This document shows positions 52,456 through 60,858 of a DNA stretch of 64,000 nucleotides, piece after piece (within the stretch, counting starts at the first letter, position 1; the number at the start of each line of letters is the position of its first letter). The stretch covers positions 124,001-188,000 of the forward strand of contig NZ_CABPSK010000006.1 in NCBI RefSeq assembly GCF_902459645.1, read 5' to 3'. Position numbers and translations under genes: made by a program. The stretch is from Pandoraea pneumonica. Lineage in GTDB: Bacteria; Pseudomonadota; Gammaproteobacteria; Burkholderiales; Burkholderiaceae. The notes under the pieces were generated by a model. That model did no database searches. It was not told the origin of the DNA and saw nothing but the letters and a program-made list of their open reading frames with translations.

Positions 52456-52542
52456 TCAGTAGCCGAAGAAGTGGCCGACGGTCATCACATAGTTGGCGGC
52501 GGGTTCGGCGTAGGTGTCGAAGAGGTAGGCGAACGGGATCAT
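52456..52542 (-). CDS. Micro-ORF, 28-residue aromatic-rich peptide
   Basis: On the minus strand, ATG at 52542 to TGA at 52456-52458 encodes 28 residues starting MIPFAYLFDTYAEPAANY and ending TVGHFFGY, with four Tyr and four Phe. A strong ribosome site (AAAAAAGGAG, 7 bp spacing) precedes it. It is upstream of, and co-directional with, the 23-residue micro-ORF, 65 bp away, so both may share one transcript. The pairing of strong initiation signals argues against chance frames. The function is unknown. Confidence 0.58.
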   Translation of the reverse strand: MIPFAYLFDTYAEPAANYVMTVGHFFGY

Positions 52543-52665
52543 GGTGTGGCTCCTTTTTTCAGCGATTCAAGTTGCGGTTCAGGGTTCGATTCAGCTTCGG
52601 TGTTTCGCGGCTGGTGTGTTGCGTTGGCCGTTGAATGAAGTATCGTCATCGACCCGCTGCGCCGA

Positions 52666-52797
52666 AACTGTGATTAATACAACTCGCTGAAAAGCAGTGA
52701 CTTGGGACGTGCCGCTGATTAGCGGAATGCCTTATTTGACGGGGCTTTGCGACGATTGGAAAAGAGGCGGCACCGCCGACTCGTATAAATCACAGTG
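52666..52797. promoter_or_regulatory. Inverted pair of similar elements between micro-ORFs and the lipoprotein gene
   Basis: The 15-nt element GTATAAATCACAGTG (52783-52797) recurs as GTATTAATCACAGTT on the minus strand (52680-52666), matching at 13 of 15 positions. Each faces away from the other, one towards the micro-ORFs and one towards the lipoprotein gene, and each contains a TATNAA-like -10 box. They may be two copies of one promoter or regulator site. The remaining 52543-52871 shows no gene. Confidence 0.45.
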
Positions 52798-52871
52798 CCT
52801 GTTGTGCGTGCCACCGCAATGGGCCGCACGAATGAACAGGGAAGGGGCCTCGATATAATCGGCGCGACTTA

Positions 52872-53573
52872 ATGGCGCTTTTTTCGATCGTTATGCCAAT
52901 GTTCTCAACTGCCCCTTTGTTACGCGCCACGCTGGCCGCCGTGGCACTTTGCCTCGGTGTGGCCGCCTGCACCACGCGTCCGTTCCAGCCACCACCCGCG
53001 CCATATACGCTATGGACGCAGCCGGGCGTGAGCGAGTTGGGCGTGCGACGCGCGATGGTGGATTGCGGGTTTCCTGACCCGGCCAACATCAGCCCACGCG
53101 AGATGTCCACTAACGACGTCGCGCAAGCGCAGTTGTGCATGCTCGAAATCGGCTTCCACTATCAAGGGCGCCGCATCCTCTGCACCGACTCGCCCGAGTT
53201 GCCCGCCTGCGCTAACGTGCCGCGCGGCAAAACCTTTGGCACCGATCCCGATTTCGATCCCGCCGCTGACAGTAATCAAACCAAGTTGCCGCCGCCCTAT
53301 ACGTTCTGGCGTCGCGCAGATACCGATGTTGAAGGCGTCAAGCAAGCCATGCGCGCCTGTGGTTTCACGACCGTCACGCAGCCCGCCGTTAATTTGATGA
53401 AAGCGAACGACGTGGCGGCCGCCGAGCTATGCATGATCGACCACCAGTTCACCTACTCGTGGCCAGCTAACGCACTGATGTGCAAGACATCGCCTTCGCT
53501 GCCAGCGTGTCGCGGCCGAACCATCGACGCCCGGGCCTGCTGCGCAGCGCCCAAAGCCGCCGGGCAACGCTGA
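52872..53573 (+). CDS. Hypothetical lipoprotein with two tandem Cys-rich repeats
   Basis: A 233-residue exported protein. The signal peptide ends in the lipobox GVAAC (Cys33). Two similar blocks follow, about residues 41-115 and 139-215, each of the form PPPYTxW, a helix with CGF, NDVAxAxLCM, then a Cys and a closing LPAC. The cysteines fall at 65, 89, 104, 113 and at 163, 187, 204, 213, so spacing is kept apart from one two-residue insertion. Each repeat probably forms a disulfide-linked unit. The start may be ATG 52872, 52893 or 52899. The function is unknown. Confidence 0.75.
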   Translation: MALFSIVMPMFSTAPLLRATLAAVALCLGVAACTTRPFQPPPAPYTLWTQPGVSELGVRRAMVDCGFPDPANISPREMSTNDVAQAQLCMLEIGFHYQGRRILCTDSPELPACANVPRGKTFGTDPDFDPAADSNQTKLPPPYTFWRRADTDVEGVKQAMRACGFTTVTQPAVNLMKANDVAAAELCMIDHQFTYSWPANALMCKTSPSLPACRGRTIDARACCAAPKAAGQR

Positions 53574-53657
53574 CCCCGCCTATGTATGTAGCATTTCGCG
53601 TACGTCGGCAGGCTGCCGATCGCCGCAACAGGTTCCTCCCTGCGTCATTATGTCGCG

Positions 53658-53713
53658 ATGTATGGATTATGCGTGTGAGTAGCATTCGAAACGCAAATTG
53701 TGTATCCATACAT
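53658..53713 (+). promoter_or_regulatory. Long inverted repeat in the cyoA leader
   Basis: ATGTATGGAT (53658-53667) and ATCCATACAT (53704-53713) form a perfect 10-bp inverted repeat, with imperfect inner pairing between TATGCGT and ACGCAAAT. The right arm ends at the ribosome site AGAGG, 11 bp before the cyoA ATG. It could be an operator or an RNA hairpin that controls translation of the oxidase operon. The gap from 53574 has no other element that I recognise. Confidence 0.55.
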
Positions 53714-53724
53714 AGAGGTTCGAA

Positions 53725-54807
53725 ATGCCCATGCATAACGTCTGGCCCGCCTCGCGCGAGCGGGCAGACAGAATAAGCGGCACGCGCTGGCAATCGTGGT
53801 GCGCCCGGGCCGGTGCGCTCTTCGCGATGCTGCCCATGAGCGGTTGCACGCTCGAATTGCTCGACCCGAAGGGCAGCGTCGGCGAACAGGAGAAGCATCT
53901 GATCCTGATCGCACTCGGCGTCATGCTGCTCGTGGTGGTGCCGGTGATCGTGCTCACACTCGTGTTCTTCTGGCGCTATCGCGAGTCGAACACCGCCGCC
54001 ACCTATTCGCCGAAATGGTCGCACTCGACCAAGATCGAAGTCGTCGTCTGGACGATTCCCGTCATCATCGTGATCGCACTCGCTGTGATGATCTGGGAGA
54101 CCACGCACAAGCTGGACCCGTATCGTCCCATCGAGCCGGTGGCGTCAGACAAGCCGCCTGTGCGCGTGGAAGTCGTCGCGCTCAACTGGAAGTGGCTCTT
54201 CATCTACCCGGACTATCACGTCGCCACCGTCAACCGGCTGGTGCTGCCCGTCGACACGCCGGTCGAGTTCAAGCTCACCGCCGAGTCGCTGATGAATGCC
54301 TTCTTCATCCCGCAACTGGGCAGCATGGTCTACGCCATGTCGGGCATGCAGACCAAGCTGCACCTGATCGCCAACGAGACCGGCACGTACGCCGGGATGT
54401 CGTCGGCCTATAGCGGCCCGGGCTTCTCGGATATGCACTTCAAGGCCCACGTGACCTCGCGCGCCGATTTCGATAAGTGGGTGCACGAGGCGCAGGGCGT
54501 GCCGGATACGCTCGACGCGGCCACGTACGTGAAGCTGGAGCAGCCGGGCACCGGTGCGCCGGTACCGGTCTACGCCAATGTGATGCCGGGGCTGTTCGAC
54601 GCCATCGTCGGCAAGTACATGGGGCCGATGGACGGCGATATGGCGTCGACCGGCGCGCGCAGTGCCCTCGACGACATCATCGCGGCGGCCAACTGCCGCG
54701 CAGACACGCAACTGGCCGGTGTGCGCACGGCGCCCATCGCCTCGAATGCCCCAAATGCCTCGAATGCGCCGAATTCGCTGAATTCGACGATTTCGATCAC
54801 GGAGTAA
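53725..54807 (+). CDS. cyoA: Cytochrome bo quinol oxidase subunit II (CyoA)
   Basis: A 360-residue lipoprotein subunit. The signal ends at PMSGC (Cys about 41). Two membrane spans follow (about 59-82 and 104-122), then a cupredoxin domain containing LNWKWLFIYPDYHVATVNRLVLP, the quinol-oxidase form without CuA ligands. The C-terminus is longer than in E. coli and ends in Ala-Pro-Asn-Ser repeats encoded by a 9-bp tandem repeat. It is the first gene of cyoABCD and passes electrons from ubiquinol to subunit I. Confidence 0.95.
   Translation: MPMHNVWPASRERADRISGTRWQSWCARAGALFAMLPMSGCTLELLDPKGSVGEQEKHLILIALGVMLLVVVPVIVLTLVFFWRYRESNTAATYSPKWSHSTKIEVVVWTIPVIIVIALAVMIWETTHKLDPYRPIEPVASDKPPVRVEVVALNWKWLFIYPDYHVATVNRLVLPVDTPVEFKLTAESLMNAFFIPQLGSMVYAMSGMQTKLHLIANETGTYAGMSSAYSGPGFSDMHFKAHVTSRADFDKWVHEAQGVPDTLDAATYVKLEQPGTGAPVPVYANVMPGLFDAIVGKYMGPMDGDMASTGARSALDDIIAAANCRADTQLAGVRTAPIASNAPNASNAPNSLNSTISITE
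54742..54795 (+). repeat. Six degenerate copies of a 9-bp tandem repeat at the 3' end of cyoA
   Basis: The units are TCGAATGCC, CCAAATGCC, TCGAATGCG, CCGAATTCG, CTGAATTCG and ACGATTTCG, in frame, coding Ser-Asn-Ala-Pro-Asn-Ala-like residues. Array length may vary between strains without frameshift. Confidence 0.75.
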
Positions 54808-54810
54808 GTC

Positions 54811-56817
54811 ATGCTCGGAAAACTCGATCTCGACGCCATCCCGCTGCATGAGCCCATCATCATGGGCACGCTCGTGGTGGTGTTGCTGGGCGGCGCCGCG
54901 CTGCTCGGCGCTATTACGTATTACCGCAAGTGGCAGTACCTCTGGACGGAATGGATCACGTCCGTCGACCACAAGCGCATCGGTGTGATGTACATCGTGC
55001 TCGCACTCGTCATGCTGCTGCGCGGCTTTGCCGACGCCATCATGATGCGTGCGCAACAGGCCGTGGCGGCCGGTGGCGAAGCGGGCTATCTGCCGCCGCA
55101 TCACTACGACCAGATTTTTACCGCGCACGGCGTGATCATGATCTTCTTCGTGGCGACGCCTCTGGTGCTGGGCCTGATGAACGTGATCGTGCCGCTGCAA
55201 ATCGGTGCGCGCGACGTGGCGTTCCCGTTCGTGAACTCGCTCTCGTTCTGGCTGGCGGCCATGGGCGCGGTGCTGGTCATGATGTCGATGTTCGTTGGCG
55301 ACTTCGCCGCAACGGGCTGGGTGGCCTACCCGCCGCTCTCGGAGCTGGGGTATAGCCCAACCGTTGGGGTGGATTACTACATCTGGTCGCTACAGATATC
55401 CGGGCTTGGCACCACGCTGACCGGCATCAACTTCATCGTGACGATTCTGCGCATGCGTGCCCCCGGCATGAACCTGATGAAGATGCCGGTGTTCACGTGG
55501 ACGGCGCTCATCACCAACATCCTGATCGTGGCCGTGTTCCCGGTGCTGACGGCCACGCTCGCGCTGCTCACCGCCGACCGCTATCTGGGCATGCACTTCT
55601 TCACGAACGAGCTGGGCGGCAACGCCATGATGTACGTGAACCTGATCTGGATTTGGGGCCACCCCGAGGTCTATATCCTGATTCTGCCCGCGTTCGGTGC
55701 GTTCTCGGAGATCATCGCCACGTTCTCGCGCAAGCCGTTGTTCGGCTACAAGTCGATGGTGTACGCGACGTCGTCGATCGGCATTCTGTCGTTCTTCGTA
55801 TGGCTGCACCACTTCTTCACGATGGGCTCGGGCGCGAACGTCAATGCCTTCTTCGGCATCATGACGACGATCATCTCGATTCCCACCGGCGTGAAGCTGT
55901 TCAACTGGCTCTTCACGATGTATCAGGGCCGCATTCGCTACCACTCGTCTACGCTCTGGACGATCGGGTTCATGGTGACGTTTGCCATCGGCGGCATGAC
56001 CGGCGTGCTGTTGGCCGTGCCGGGCGCGGACTTTGTGCTGCACAACTCGCTGTTCTTGGTCGCCCACTTCCACAACGTGATCATCGGTGGCGTGGTGTTC
56101 GGATGCTTGGCAGGGATTACGTTCTGGTTCCCGAAGGTCTTCGGCTTCACGCTCAACGAGCGCTGGGGCAAGATTTCGTTCTTCTGCTGGCTGGTGGGTT
56201 TCTATCTGGCCTTCATGCCGCTGTACGTGCTCGGCTTCAAGGGCATGACGCGCCGCATGAACCACTACGTGCAAGCCGATTGGCAGCCGTATCTGATCGT
56301 GGCCGCCGTGGGCGCCGCCGTGATCGGGCTGGGCATTCTGGCGTTCATCGTGCAATTGGTGGTGAGCGTGCGCGACCGGCATGCCAACCGCGACCTCACG
56401 GGCGACCCGTGGGATGCGCGCAGTCTGGAGTGGGCCACGTCGTCTCCCGCACCGTTCTACAACTTCGCACACGTGCCGCATATCGACTCGCTCGAACAGC
56501 ACTGGGACGACAAGGTGCGCGGCCTCGCATGGCGTGAGCCGAAGCACTATGAAGAGATTCATATGCCGCGTAATACCGGCACGGGCTTCGTGGTGTCGGT
56601 GTTCAGCATGGTGATGTGCTTCGCCCTCATCTGGCATATCTGGTGGCTGGCAGGCGCAAGTCTTGTCGCGACCATTGCCACGTTCCTGTGGCGCACCTAC
56701 GACCGCGATGTCGATTACTACGTGCCTGCGGCTGAAGTCGAGCGCATCGAGCGGGCACGTTACGCCGATCTGCGCGCCGCGCAGCCGCAGTCTCACTCCA
56801 TTCCAAAGGCAGCCTGA
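54811..56817 (+). CDS. cyoB: Cytochrome bo quinol oxidase subunit I (CyoB)
   Basis: A 668-residue haem-copper oxidase subunit with about 15 spans that reduces O2 to water and pumps protons. All metal ligands stand at the numbers known for E. coli CyoB: His106 and His421 for the low-spin haem, His284 with Tyr288 (HPEVY), His333-His334 for CuB and His419 for haem o3 (AHFHN). It starts 3 bp after cyoA, and its stop overlaps the cyoC start (TGATG at 56815-56819). Confidence 0.97.
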   Translation: MLGKLDLDAIPLHEPIIMGTLVVVLLGGAALLGAITYYRKWQYLWTEWITSVDHKRIGVMYIVLALVMLLRGFADAIMMRAQQAVAAGGEAGYLPPHHYDQIFTAHGVIMIFFVATPLVLGLMNVIVPLQIGARDVAFPFVNSLSFWLAAMGAVLVMMSMFVGDFAATGWVAYPPLSELGYSPTVGVDYYIWSLQISGLGTTLTGINFIVTILRMRAPGMNLMKMPVFTWTALITNILIVAVFPVLTATLALLTADRYLGMHFFTNELGGNAMMYVNLIWIWGHPEVYILILPAFGAFSEIIATFSRKPLFGYKSMVYATSSIGILSFFVWLHHFFTMGSGANVNAFFGIMTTIISIPTGVKLFNWLFTMYQGRIRYHSSTLWTIGFMVTFAIGGMTGVLLAVPGADFVLHNSLFLVAHFHNVIIGGVVFGCLAGITFWFPKVFGFTLNERWGKISFFCWLVGFYLAFMPLYVLGFKGMTRRMNHYVQADWQPYLIVAAVGAAVIGLGILAFIVQLVVSVRDRHANRDLTGDPWDARSLEWATSSPAPFYNFAHVPHIDSLEQHWDDKVRGLAWREPKHYEEIHMPRNTGTGFVVSVFSMVMCFALIWHIWWLAGASLVATIATFLWRTYDRDVDYYVPAAEVERIERARYADLRAAQPQSHSIPKAA

Positions 56818-57449
56818 TGTCTGGCGCAACCCTCAACCCTACGCAAGGGCACGCCGGTGCCCGCCTCCACGACACCGCACACGGGCATCACGATGCGGGC
56901 GCGAACACCACGCTCGGCTTCTGGATCTACCTGATGAGCGACTGCCTCATCTTCTGTGTGCTGTTCGCCACATTTGGCGTGCTGGCGCAGAACACGGCAG
57001 GTGGCCCCATCGGGCGCGAATTGTTCGAGCTGCCGTTCGTGCTCGGCGAGACCATGCTGCTGTTGCTCTCGAGCTTCACGTTCGGGCTGGCATCGCTCTC
57101 GATTCGCCCGGGCAACGAAGCCAATGTGAAACGGTGGCTTTGGCTCACCTTCGCGCTTGGCGCGGCGTTCGTCGCGATGGAAGTGTACGAATTCTCGGCA
57201 CTCATTCATGAAGGGGCCGGGCCGGGACGCAGTGCGTTCCTGTCGGCCTTCTTCACGCTCGTGGGCACGCACGGGCTGCACGTGACGTGCGGCTTGCTGT
57301 GGCTGGTGGTGATGATTGATCAGATTCGCCGCTTCGGCTTCGACGACGTGGTGCGCCGCCGCCTGCAATGCCTGAGCCTGTTCTGGCACTTTCTGGATCT
57401 GGTCTGGATCTGCGTTTTCACCTTCGTTTATCTGCGGGAGTTCGTATGA
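56817..57449 (+). CDS. cyoC: Cytochrome bo quinol oxidase subunit III (CyoC)
   Basis: A 210-residue subunit with five spans: [23 protein letters not shown] begins the conserved core, and [22 protein letters not shown] is the typical subunit III middle. The N-terminal 30 residues are His-rich and hydrophilic. It overlaps cyoB by 1 bp and cyoD by 4 bp. Its role is stability of the oxygen-reaction centre. Confidence 0.95.
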   Translation: MSGATLNPTQGHAGARLHDTAHGHHDAGANTTLGFWIYLMSDCLIFCVLFATFGVLAQNTAGGPIGRELFELPFVLGETMLLLLSSFTFGLASLSIRPGNEANVKRWLWLTFALGAAFVAMEVYEFSALIHEGAGPGRSAFLSAFFTLVGTHGLHVTCGLLWLVVMIDQIRRFGFDDVVRRRLQCLSLFWHFLDLVWICVFTFVYLREFV

Positions 57450-57817
57450 CGAGCGCACACGCACAAACGCACGCCGCAGGGGCCTCGCATGGCGGCCTGC
57501 GCGATTATGTGATCGGCTTCTTCTTGTCGCTGGTGCTGACCTTCGCCTCGTTCGGTGCGGTCATGCTCGGCGTGGTGCCGCGCGGCATGGGTCTGGCCAC
57601 CATCGTGGTGCTCTGCGTTGCGCAGTTGATCGTGCAACTGGTGTATTTCCTGCACATCGGCGCGAAGCGCGACCAGCGGCAGAATTCGGCCATTTTCCTG
57701 TGTACTGCCGGGCTGATCGCGATCATCGTGGCCGGTTCGCTGTGGGTGATGCATAACGCCAACACCAACATGATGCCCACGCACATGTCGATCGAACGGG
57801 CCAAGCTGCGCGACTGA
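57446..57817 (+). CDS. cyoD: Cytochrome bo quinol oxidase subunit IV (CyoD)
   Basis: A 123-residue protein with three spans (about residues 22-43, 50-70 and 82-101) and the motif [20 protein letters not shown] typical of CyoD. The ATG at 57446 overlaps the cyoC stop. It helps assemble subunit I with CuB. No haem O synthase gene (cyoE) follows; the next gene is a LysR regulator 2 bp later. Confidence 0.94.
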   Translation: MTSAHAQTHAAGASHGGLRDYVIGFFLSLVLTFASFGAVMLGVVPRGMGLATIVVLCVAQLIVQLVYFLHIGAKRDQRQNSAIFLCTAGLIAIIVAGSLWVMHNANTNMMPTHMSIERAKLRD

Positions 57818-57819
57818 TC

Positions 57820-58770
57820 ATGGACCGCCTCAAATGCATGGAGGTGTTCGTTCAGGTGGTGCGCGCTGGCAGTCTTAGCGCCGGTGCGGCCGCCTGTGCG
57901 ATGTCGCCGGTGACGGCGGCGCGTCATGTGCAGGCATTGGAGTCTCGGCTCGGGCAAGCGCTGCTGCACCGCAGTGGGCGGCGGCAGGTACCCACGGCGT
58001 TGGGGGCGCGCTATTTTGCCGAGTGCGCCGAAGTGCTGGCACGCGTAGAGAACGCCGACGCGCTGGGTGACGCCGGGGCGAGTGGCGCGTCTGCTGCTGC
58101 CTCGGCCATGCATGCGGCGCGCCGCCCGCTCGGGCAGCTTCGCGTGAGTGCACCGACGACGGTGGGCGCGCATCTGCTCATGCCACTGCTCGCGGAGTAT
58201 TTGCGCACGCATCCGGATGTCGCGCTCGATCTTGATCTCAAGGACCGCGCTGTCGATCTCGAGGAAGAGGGGATTCACGCGGCGTTTCAGGCCGGTGGTC
58301 TGCCGGAGCCGGGCCTTGTCGCGCATACGTTGCGGGGCGTGACGCGCGTGGCGTGCGCATCGCCCGCGTATTTGGCTCGTCGCGGTGTGCCGCGTCAGCC
58401 TGGCGATCTTGCCGGGCACGATTGCCTTGGATTTCGCTACGACGATGCCCACGGACGGTGGCAACTTGCCGACGGGCCTCGCGGCGCAACGCAGGCGCAC
58501 ACGACGCAACACGACGTTCGTCTGATTGCCGACAACCCATTCGCACAGTTGCAGGCGGCGGTGTGCGGCATGGGGATCGCTTTGCTGCCCGAGTATTTGC
58601 TCGCCCCCGAAGTGGCGGCGGGGCGTCTCGTCCGTGTGCTGGAAGCCGACGCCACGGTGAGCGAACCCATGCATCTGGTGCATCTGGCGGGGCGTTACGT
58701 GTCGGCCAAGCTGGAAGACTTCGTCGGCTATATGGTCGCGCGGCTGGGGCCGGAGGCGTGCCCAGCCTAG
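57820..58770 (+). CDS. LysR-type transcriptional regulator
   Basis: A 316-residue LTTR with HTH GSLSAGAAACAMSPVTAARHVQALESRLG at about residues 17-45. An Ala/Ser-rich insertion of about 20 residues (DAGASGASAAASAMHAARR) in the linker is unusual. It begins 2 bp after cyoD on the same strand, so it is probably the last gene of the oxidase transcript and may feed back on it; that would be an uncommon setting for an LTTR. Confidence 0.88.
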   Translation: MDRLKCMEVFVQVVRAGSLSAGAAACAMSPVTAARHVQALESRLGQALLHRSGRRQVPTALGARYFAECAEVLARVENADALGDAGASGASAAASAMHAARRPLGQLRVSAPTTVGAHLLMPLLAEYLRTHPDVALDLDLKDRAVDLEEEGIHAAFQAGGLPEPGLVAHTLRGVTRVACASPAYLARRGVPRQPGDLAGHDCLGFRYDDAHGRWQLADGPRGATQAHTTQHDVRLIADNPFAQLQAAVCGMGIALLPEYLLAPEVAAGRLVRVLEADATVSEPMHLVHLAGRYVSAKLEDFVGYMVARLGPEACPA

Positions 58771-58915
58771 GCTCGCGCGGGGCGTCGGTCAGCACCCGGA
58801 CCGGCGTCGCGCCCGCGCGTCGCGACTTCGGCTAAGATGCCGATATCTCAATCGCGGCCGATGCGATATCTCCCAGAGCGTGGCACCTCAAGCACGCCTT
58901 CCTGACGATCCGGTA

Positions 58916-59581
58916 ATGACTCGACAACGCAAGTCGTGGCGTCGAGCATGCGCTTGCATGCTCGCGGGCGCGGCGCTGTTCGCACAGGCATCAACGGTGT
59001 GGGCGCAGCCGCCGCAATACAAGAGCGAAGCCGAACTCATGGGCGCCGCTATCGCTTCGCCCGAAGGGGTGGGGCAGGTGCTCGGGCAACTGGTGCAGAA
59101 GTGCGGTTTGTACGGCGAAGCGACGCGCTCGCACGGCAACGCGGCGTTGCGCGCCTGGGAATCGCGGCACCGCGACTATCTGCTCGAAGGCCGCCGCGTG
59201 CGCGCCGAATTACAGGCGAGCTACACCGACCCGCAGGCGCGCGCGAGTTTCGATGAATTGCTGCGCACGCAATTGCCGATGCTCGTGGAACGGCAATTCA
59301 CCGTCTACGCGCGAAGCATCGACGATCAACCGACCGAAAGCGGCAAAGCCGGTCTGTGCGATAGCTATTTCAACGCCGTCGATGACCGGCAATTCGACTT
59401 GACGGTGAACGACCCCGCGCTCGCCGCGTTCTTCGATAAGCGTATTGCTGCGCGTAATGCTGGCACCAGCGGCAACAACGGTGGCTCTGGCGGTACTAAC
59501 GCCGATCAGGCAGCGGCGACGACGGATGTCGCCTCGGCGGCATCGGCACCTTCGGCGGGCGACTCGCCGGTGAGCAAATAG
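58916..59581 (+). CDS. Hypothetical exported protein
   Basis: A 221-residue protein with a basic N-terminus and a Sec signal ending near STVWA-Q (about residue 31). The mature part is helical with two cysteines (QKCGLYG and AGLCDSYF) that could pair. The last 40 residues are Gly/Asn/Ala/Ser-rich (GTSGNNGGSGGTNADQ) and of low complexity. The ATG at 58916 is preferred over GTG 58880 because it gives a normal signal peptide. No family is recognised. The 3' end overlaps the convergent nitronate monooxygenase gene by 76 bp. Confidence 0.75.
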   Translation: MTRQRKSWRRACACMLAGAALFAQASTVWAQPPQYKSEAELMGAAIASPEGVGQVLGQLVQKCGLYGEATRSHGNAALRAWESRHRDYLLEGRRVRAELQASYTDPQARASFDELLRTQLPMLVERQFTVYARSIDDQPTESGKAGLCDSYFNAVDDRQFDLTVNDPALAAFFDKRIAARNAGTSGNNGGSGGTNADQAAATTDVASAASAPSAGDSPVSK

Positions 59582-60693
59582 CGCATCAAATCGGCCACGG
59601 GCCGGATACGCTCGCCAAACGGCAACGGATCGCGTCCCCGGAAGAACAACCCGCGCGCCACGTCGCCGCGTACGGCCTGCGCCAGCTTCAGATCGATGCA
59701 AAACTGGCCGATTCGCGCGACACCATCGCGCAGGCCACACGCCTGAAGGCAGTCGAAGCCTTCCAGGCACTGACGCACCTTGGCTTTCGCTTGCAATGCG
59801 GTTTCGCGTGAGAGATAGCGCTTGAGCCACGGCGTGAGCACGGCGCGCGCAGGCAAGCCCGCGACGCTCGTGAATTCCGCGATGTCTTCCGGGCGCGCCG
59901 TCGCGAGCACTTCCTTGAATGCCGGATGCGCGTCGGATTCTTCAGTGACGGCGAAGGCGGTGCCCAGTTGAACACCCGCCGCTCCTTGGGCCAGCCAGTG
60001 CTTCACTTGTTCGTGGGTATGGATGCCGCCCGCGACGATCAGCGGCACGCGCGCCCATTCGATACCCAGCGACGTGTAGATGTCGCGGCACTCCGTCAGC
60101 ACGCGTTCGAACGAGAAGCGGGCGTCGCCCAGGTCTTCAATACGCGATGCGCCCAGATGACCGCCCGCGTGCGCCGGATGCTCGATGACGATGGCATCGG
60201 GCAAACGGCCTTTCTTGAGCCATTTGCGCAGCACGAGACTCACGCCGCGAGAGTCCGACAGAATCGGGATCAGGGCCACGTTCGGGTACGCGGCAGTGAG
60301 TTCAGGCAAGTCGAGCGGCAAGCCCGCGCCCATGACGATGGCATCGGCTCCGCTCTCGCAGGCTTGACGCACCAGCGACGCATGGGCGCTCACGGCCTTC
60401 ATCACGTTCACGGCGACGAGCCCATGGCCATCGGCCAACTGCTTAGCCGCGCGGACTTCACGATCGAGGGCGATCAGGTTGACCGCTTCGATCGCAGACT
60501 TGTCGCGCGTGCCTTCCACTTGCGCGAGCAAATCGGGATGGTGGTGCCGTAGATCGATGCTCGCAATCGTCCCCATACCGTTGTTGCGCGCGACCGTGCC
60601 CGCCAGCCGGTGTGCGGAGATACCGATTCCCATGCCGCCTTGTACCACCGGCACCAGCCGGCGACCGGCCAGCGTTAGCCATTGCTCGTTCAT
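59506..60693 (-). CDS. Nitronate monooxygenase family flavoprotein
   Basis: A 395-residue TIM-barrel flavoenzyme of the 2-nitropropane dioxygenase family. The N-terminal VVQGGMGIGISAHRLAGTVA binds FMN, AGGHLGASR is the conserved His-containing loop, and PLIVAGGIHTHEQVKHWLAQGAAGVQLGTAF is the phosphate-binding end of the barrel. A C-terminal Cys-rich extension (CLQACGLRDGVARIGQFCIDLKLAQA) marks the longer subgroup. Substrates of this subgroup are often unknown. The start at 60693 begins MNEQWLTLAGRRL; the frame to 60795 is non-conserved. Confidence 0.88.
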   Translation of the reverse strand: MNEQWLTLAGRRLVPVVQGGMGIGISAHRLAGTVARNNGMGTIASIDLRHHHPDLLAQVEGTRDKSAIEAVNLIALDREVRAAKQLADGHGLVAVNVMKAVSAHASLVRQACESGADAIVMGAGLPLDLPELTAAYPNVALIPILSDSRGVSLVLRKWLKKGRLPDAIVIEHPAHAGGHLGASRIEDLGDARFSFERVLTECRDIYTSLGIEWARVPLIVAGGIHTHEQVKHWLAQGAAGVQLGTAFAVTEESDAHPAFKEVLATARPEDIAEFTSVAGLPARAVLTPWLKRYLSRETALQAKAKVRQCLEGFDCLQACGLRDGVARIGQFCIDLKLAQAVRGDVARGLFFRGRDPLPFGERIRPVADLMRYLLTGESPAEGADAAEATSVVAAA

Positions 60694-60858
60694 GTCAGTT
60701 CCATTCGTCGGAGAGCGCCCGGCAACGCACAGCAGTGCTGCGACAGGCGGGCATGCGCGTGACGGCGACCGATGGGCCGGCGTCGGTGGTCGCATGCGTG
60801 AGGGCAGTCTGTCATGCCCCCGGCGAACGGCTTTTGCGATGGGTCAAGCGTGTGGGGA

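Noticed and set aside
55390-56829. Long minus-strand open frame (479 codons) opposite cyoB
   Set aside because: His/Arg-rich composition typical of a GC-rich antisense shadow. cyoB on the other strand has all catalytic residues.
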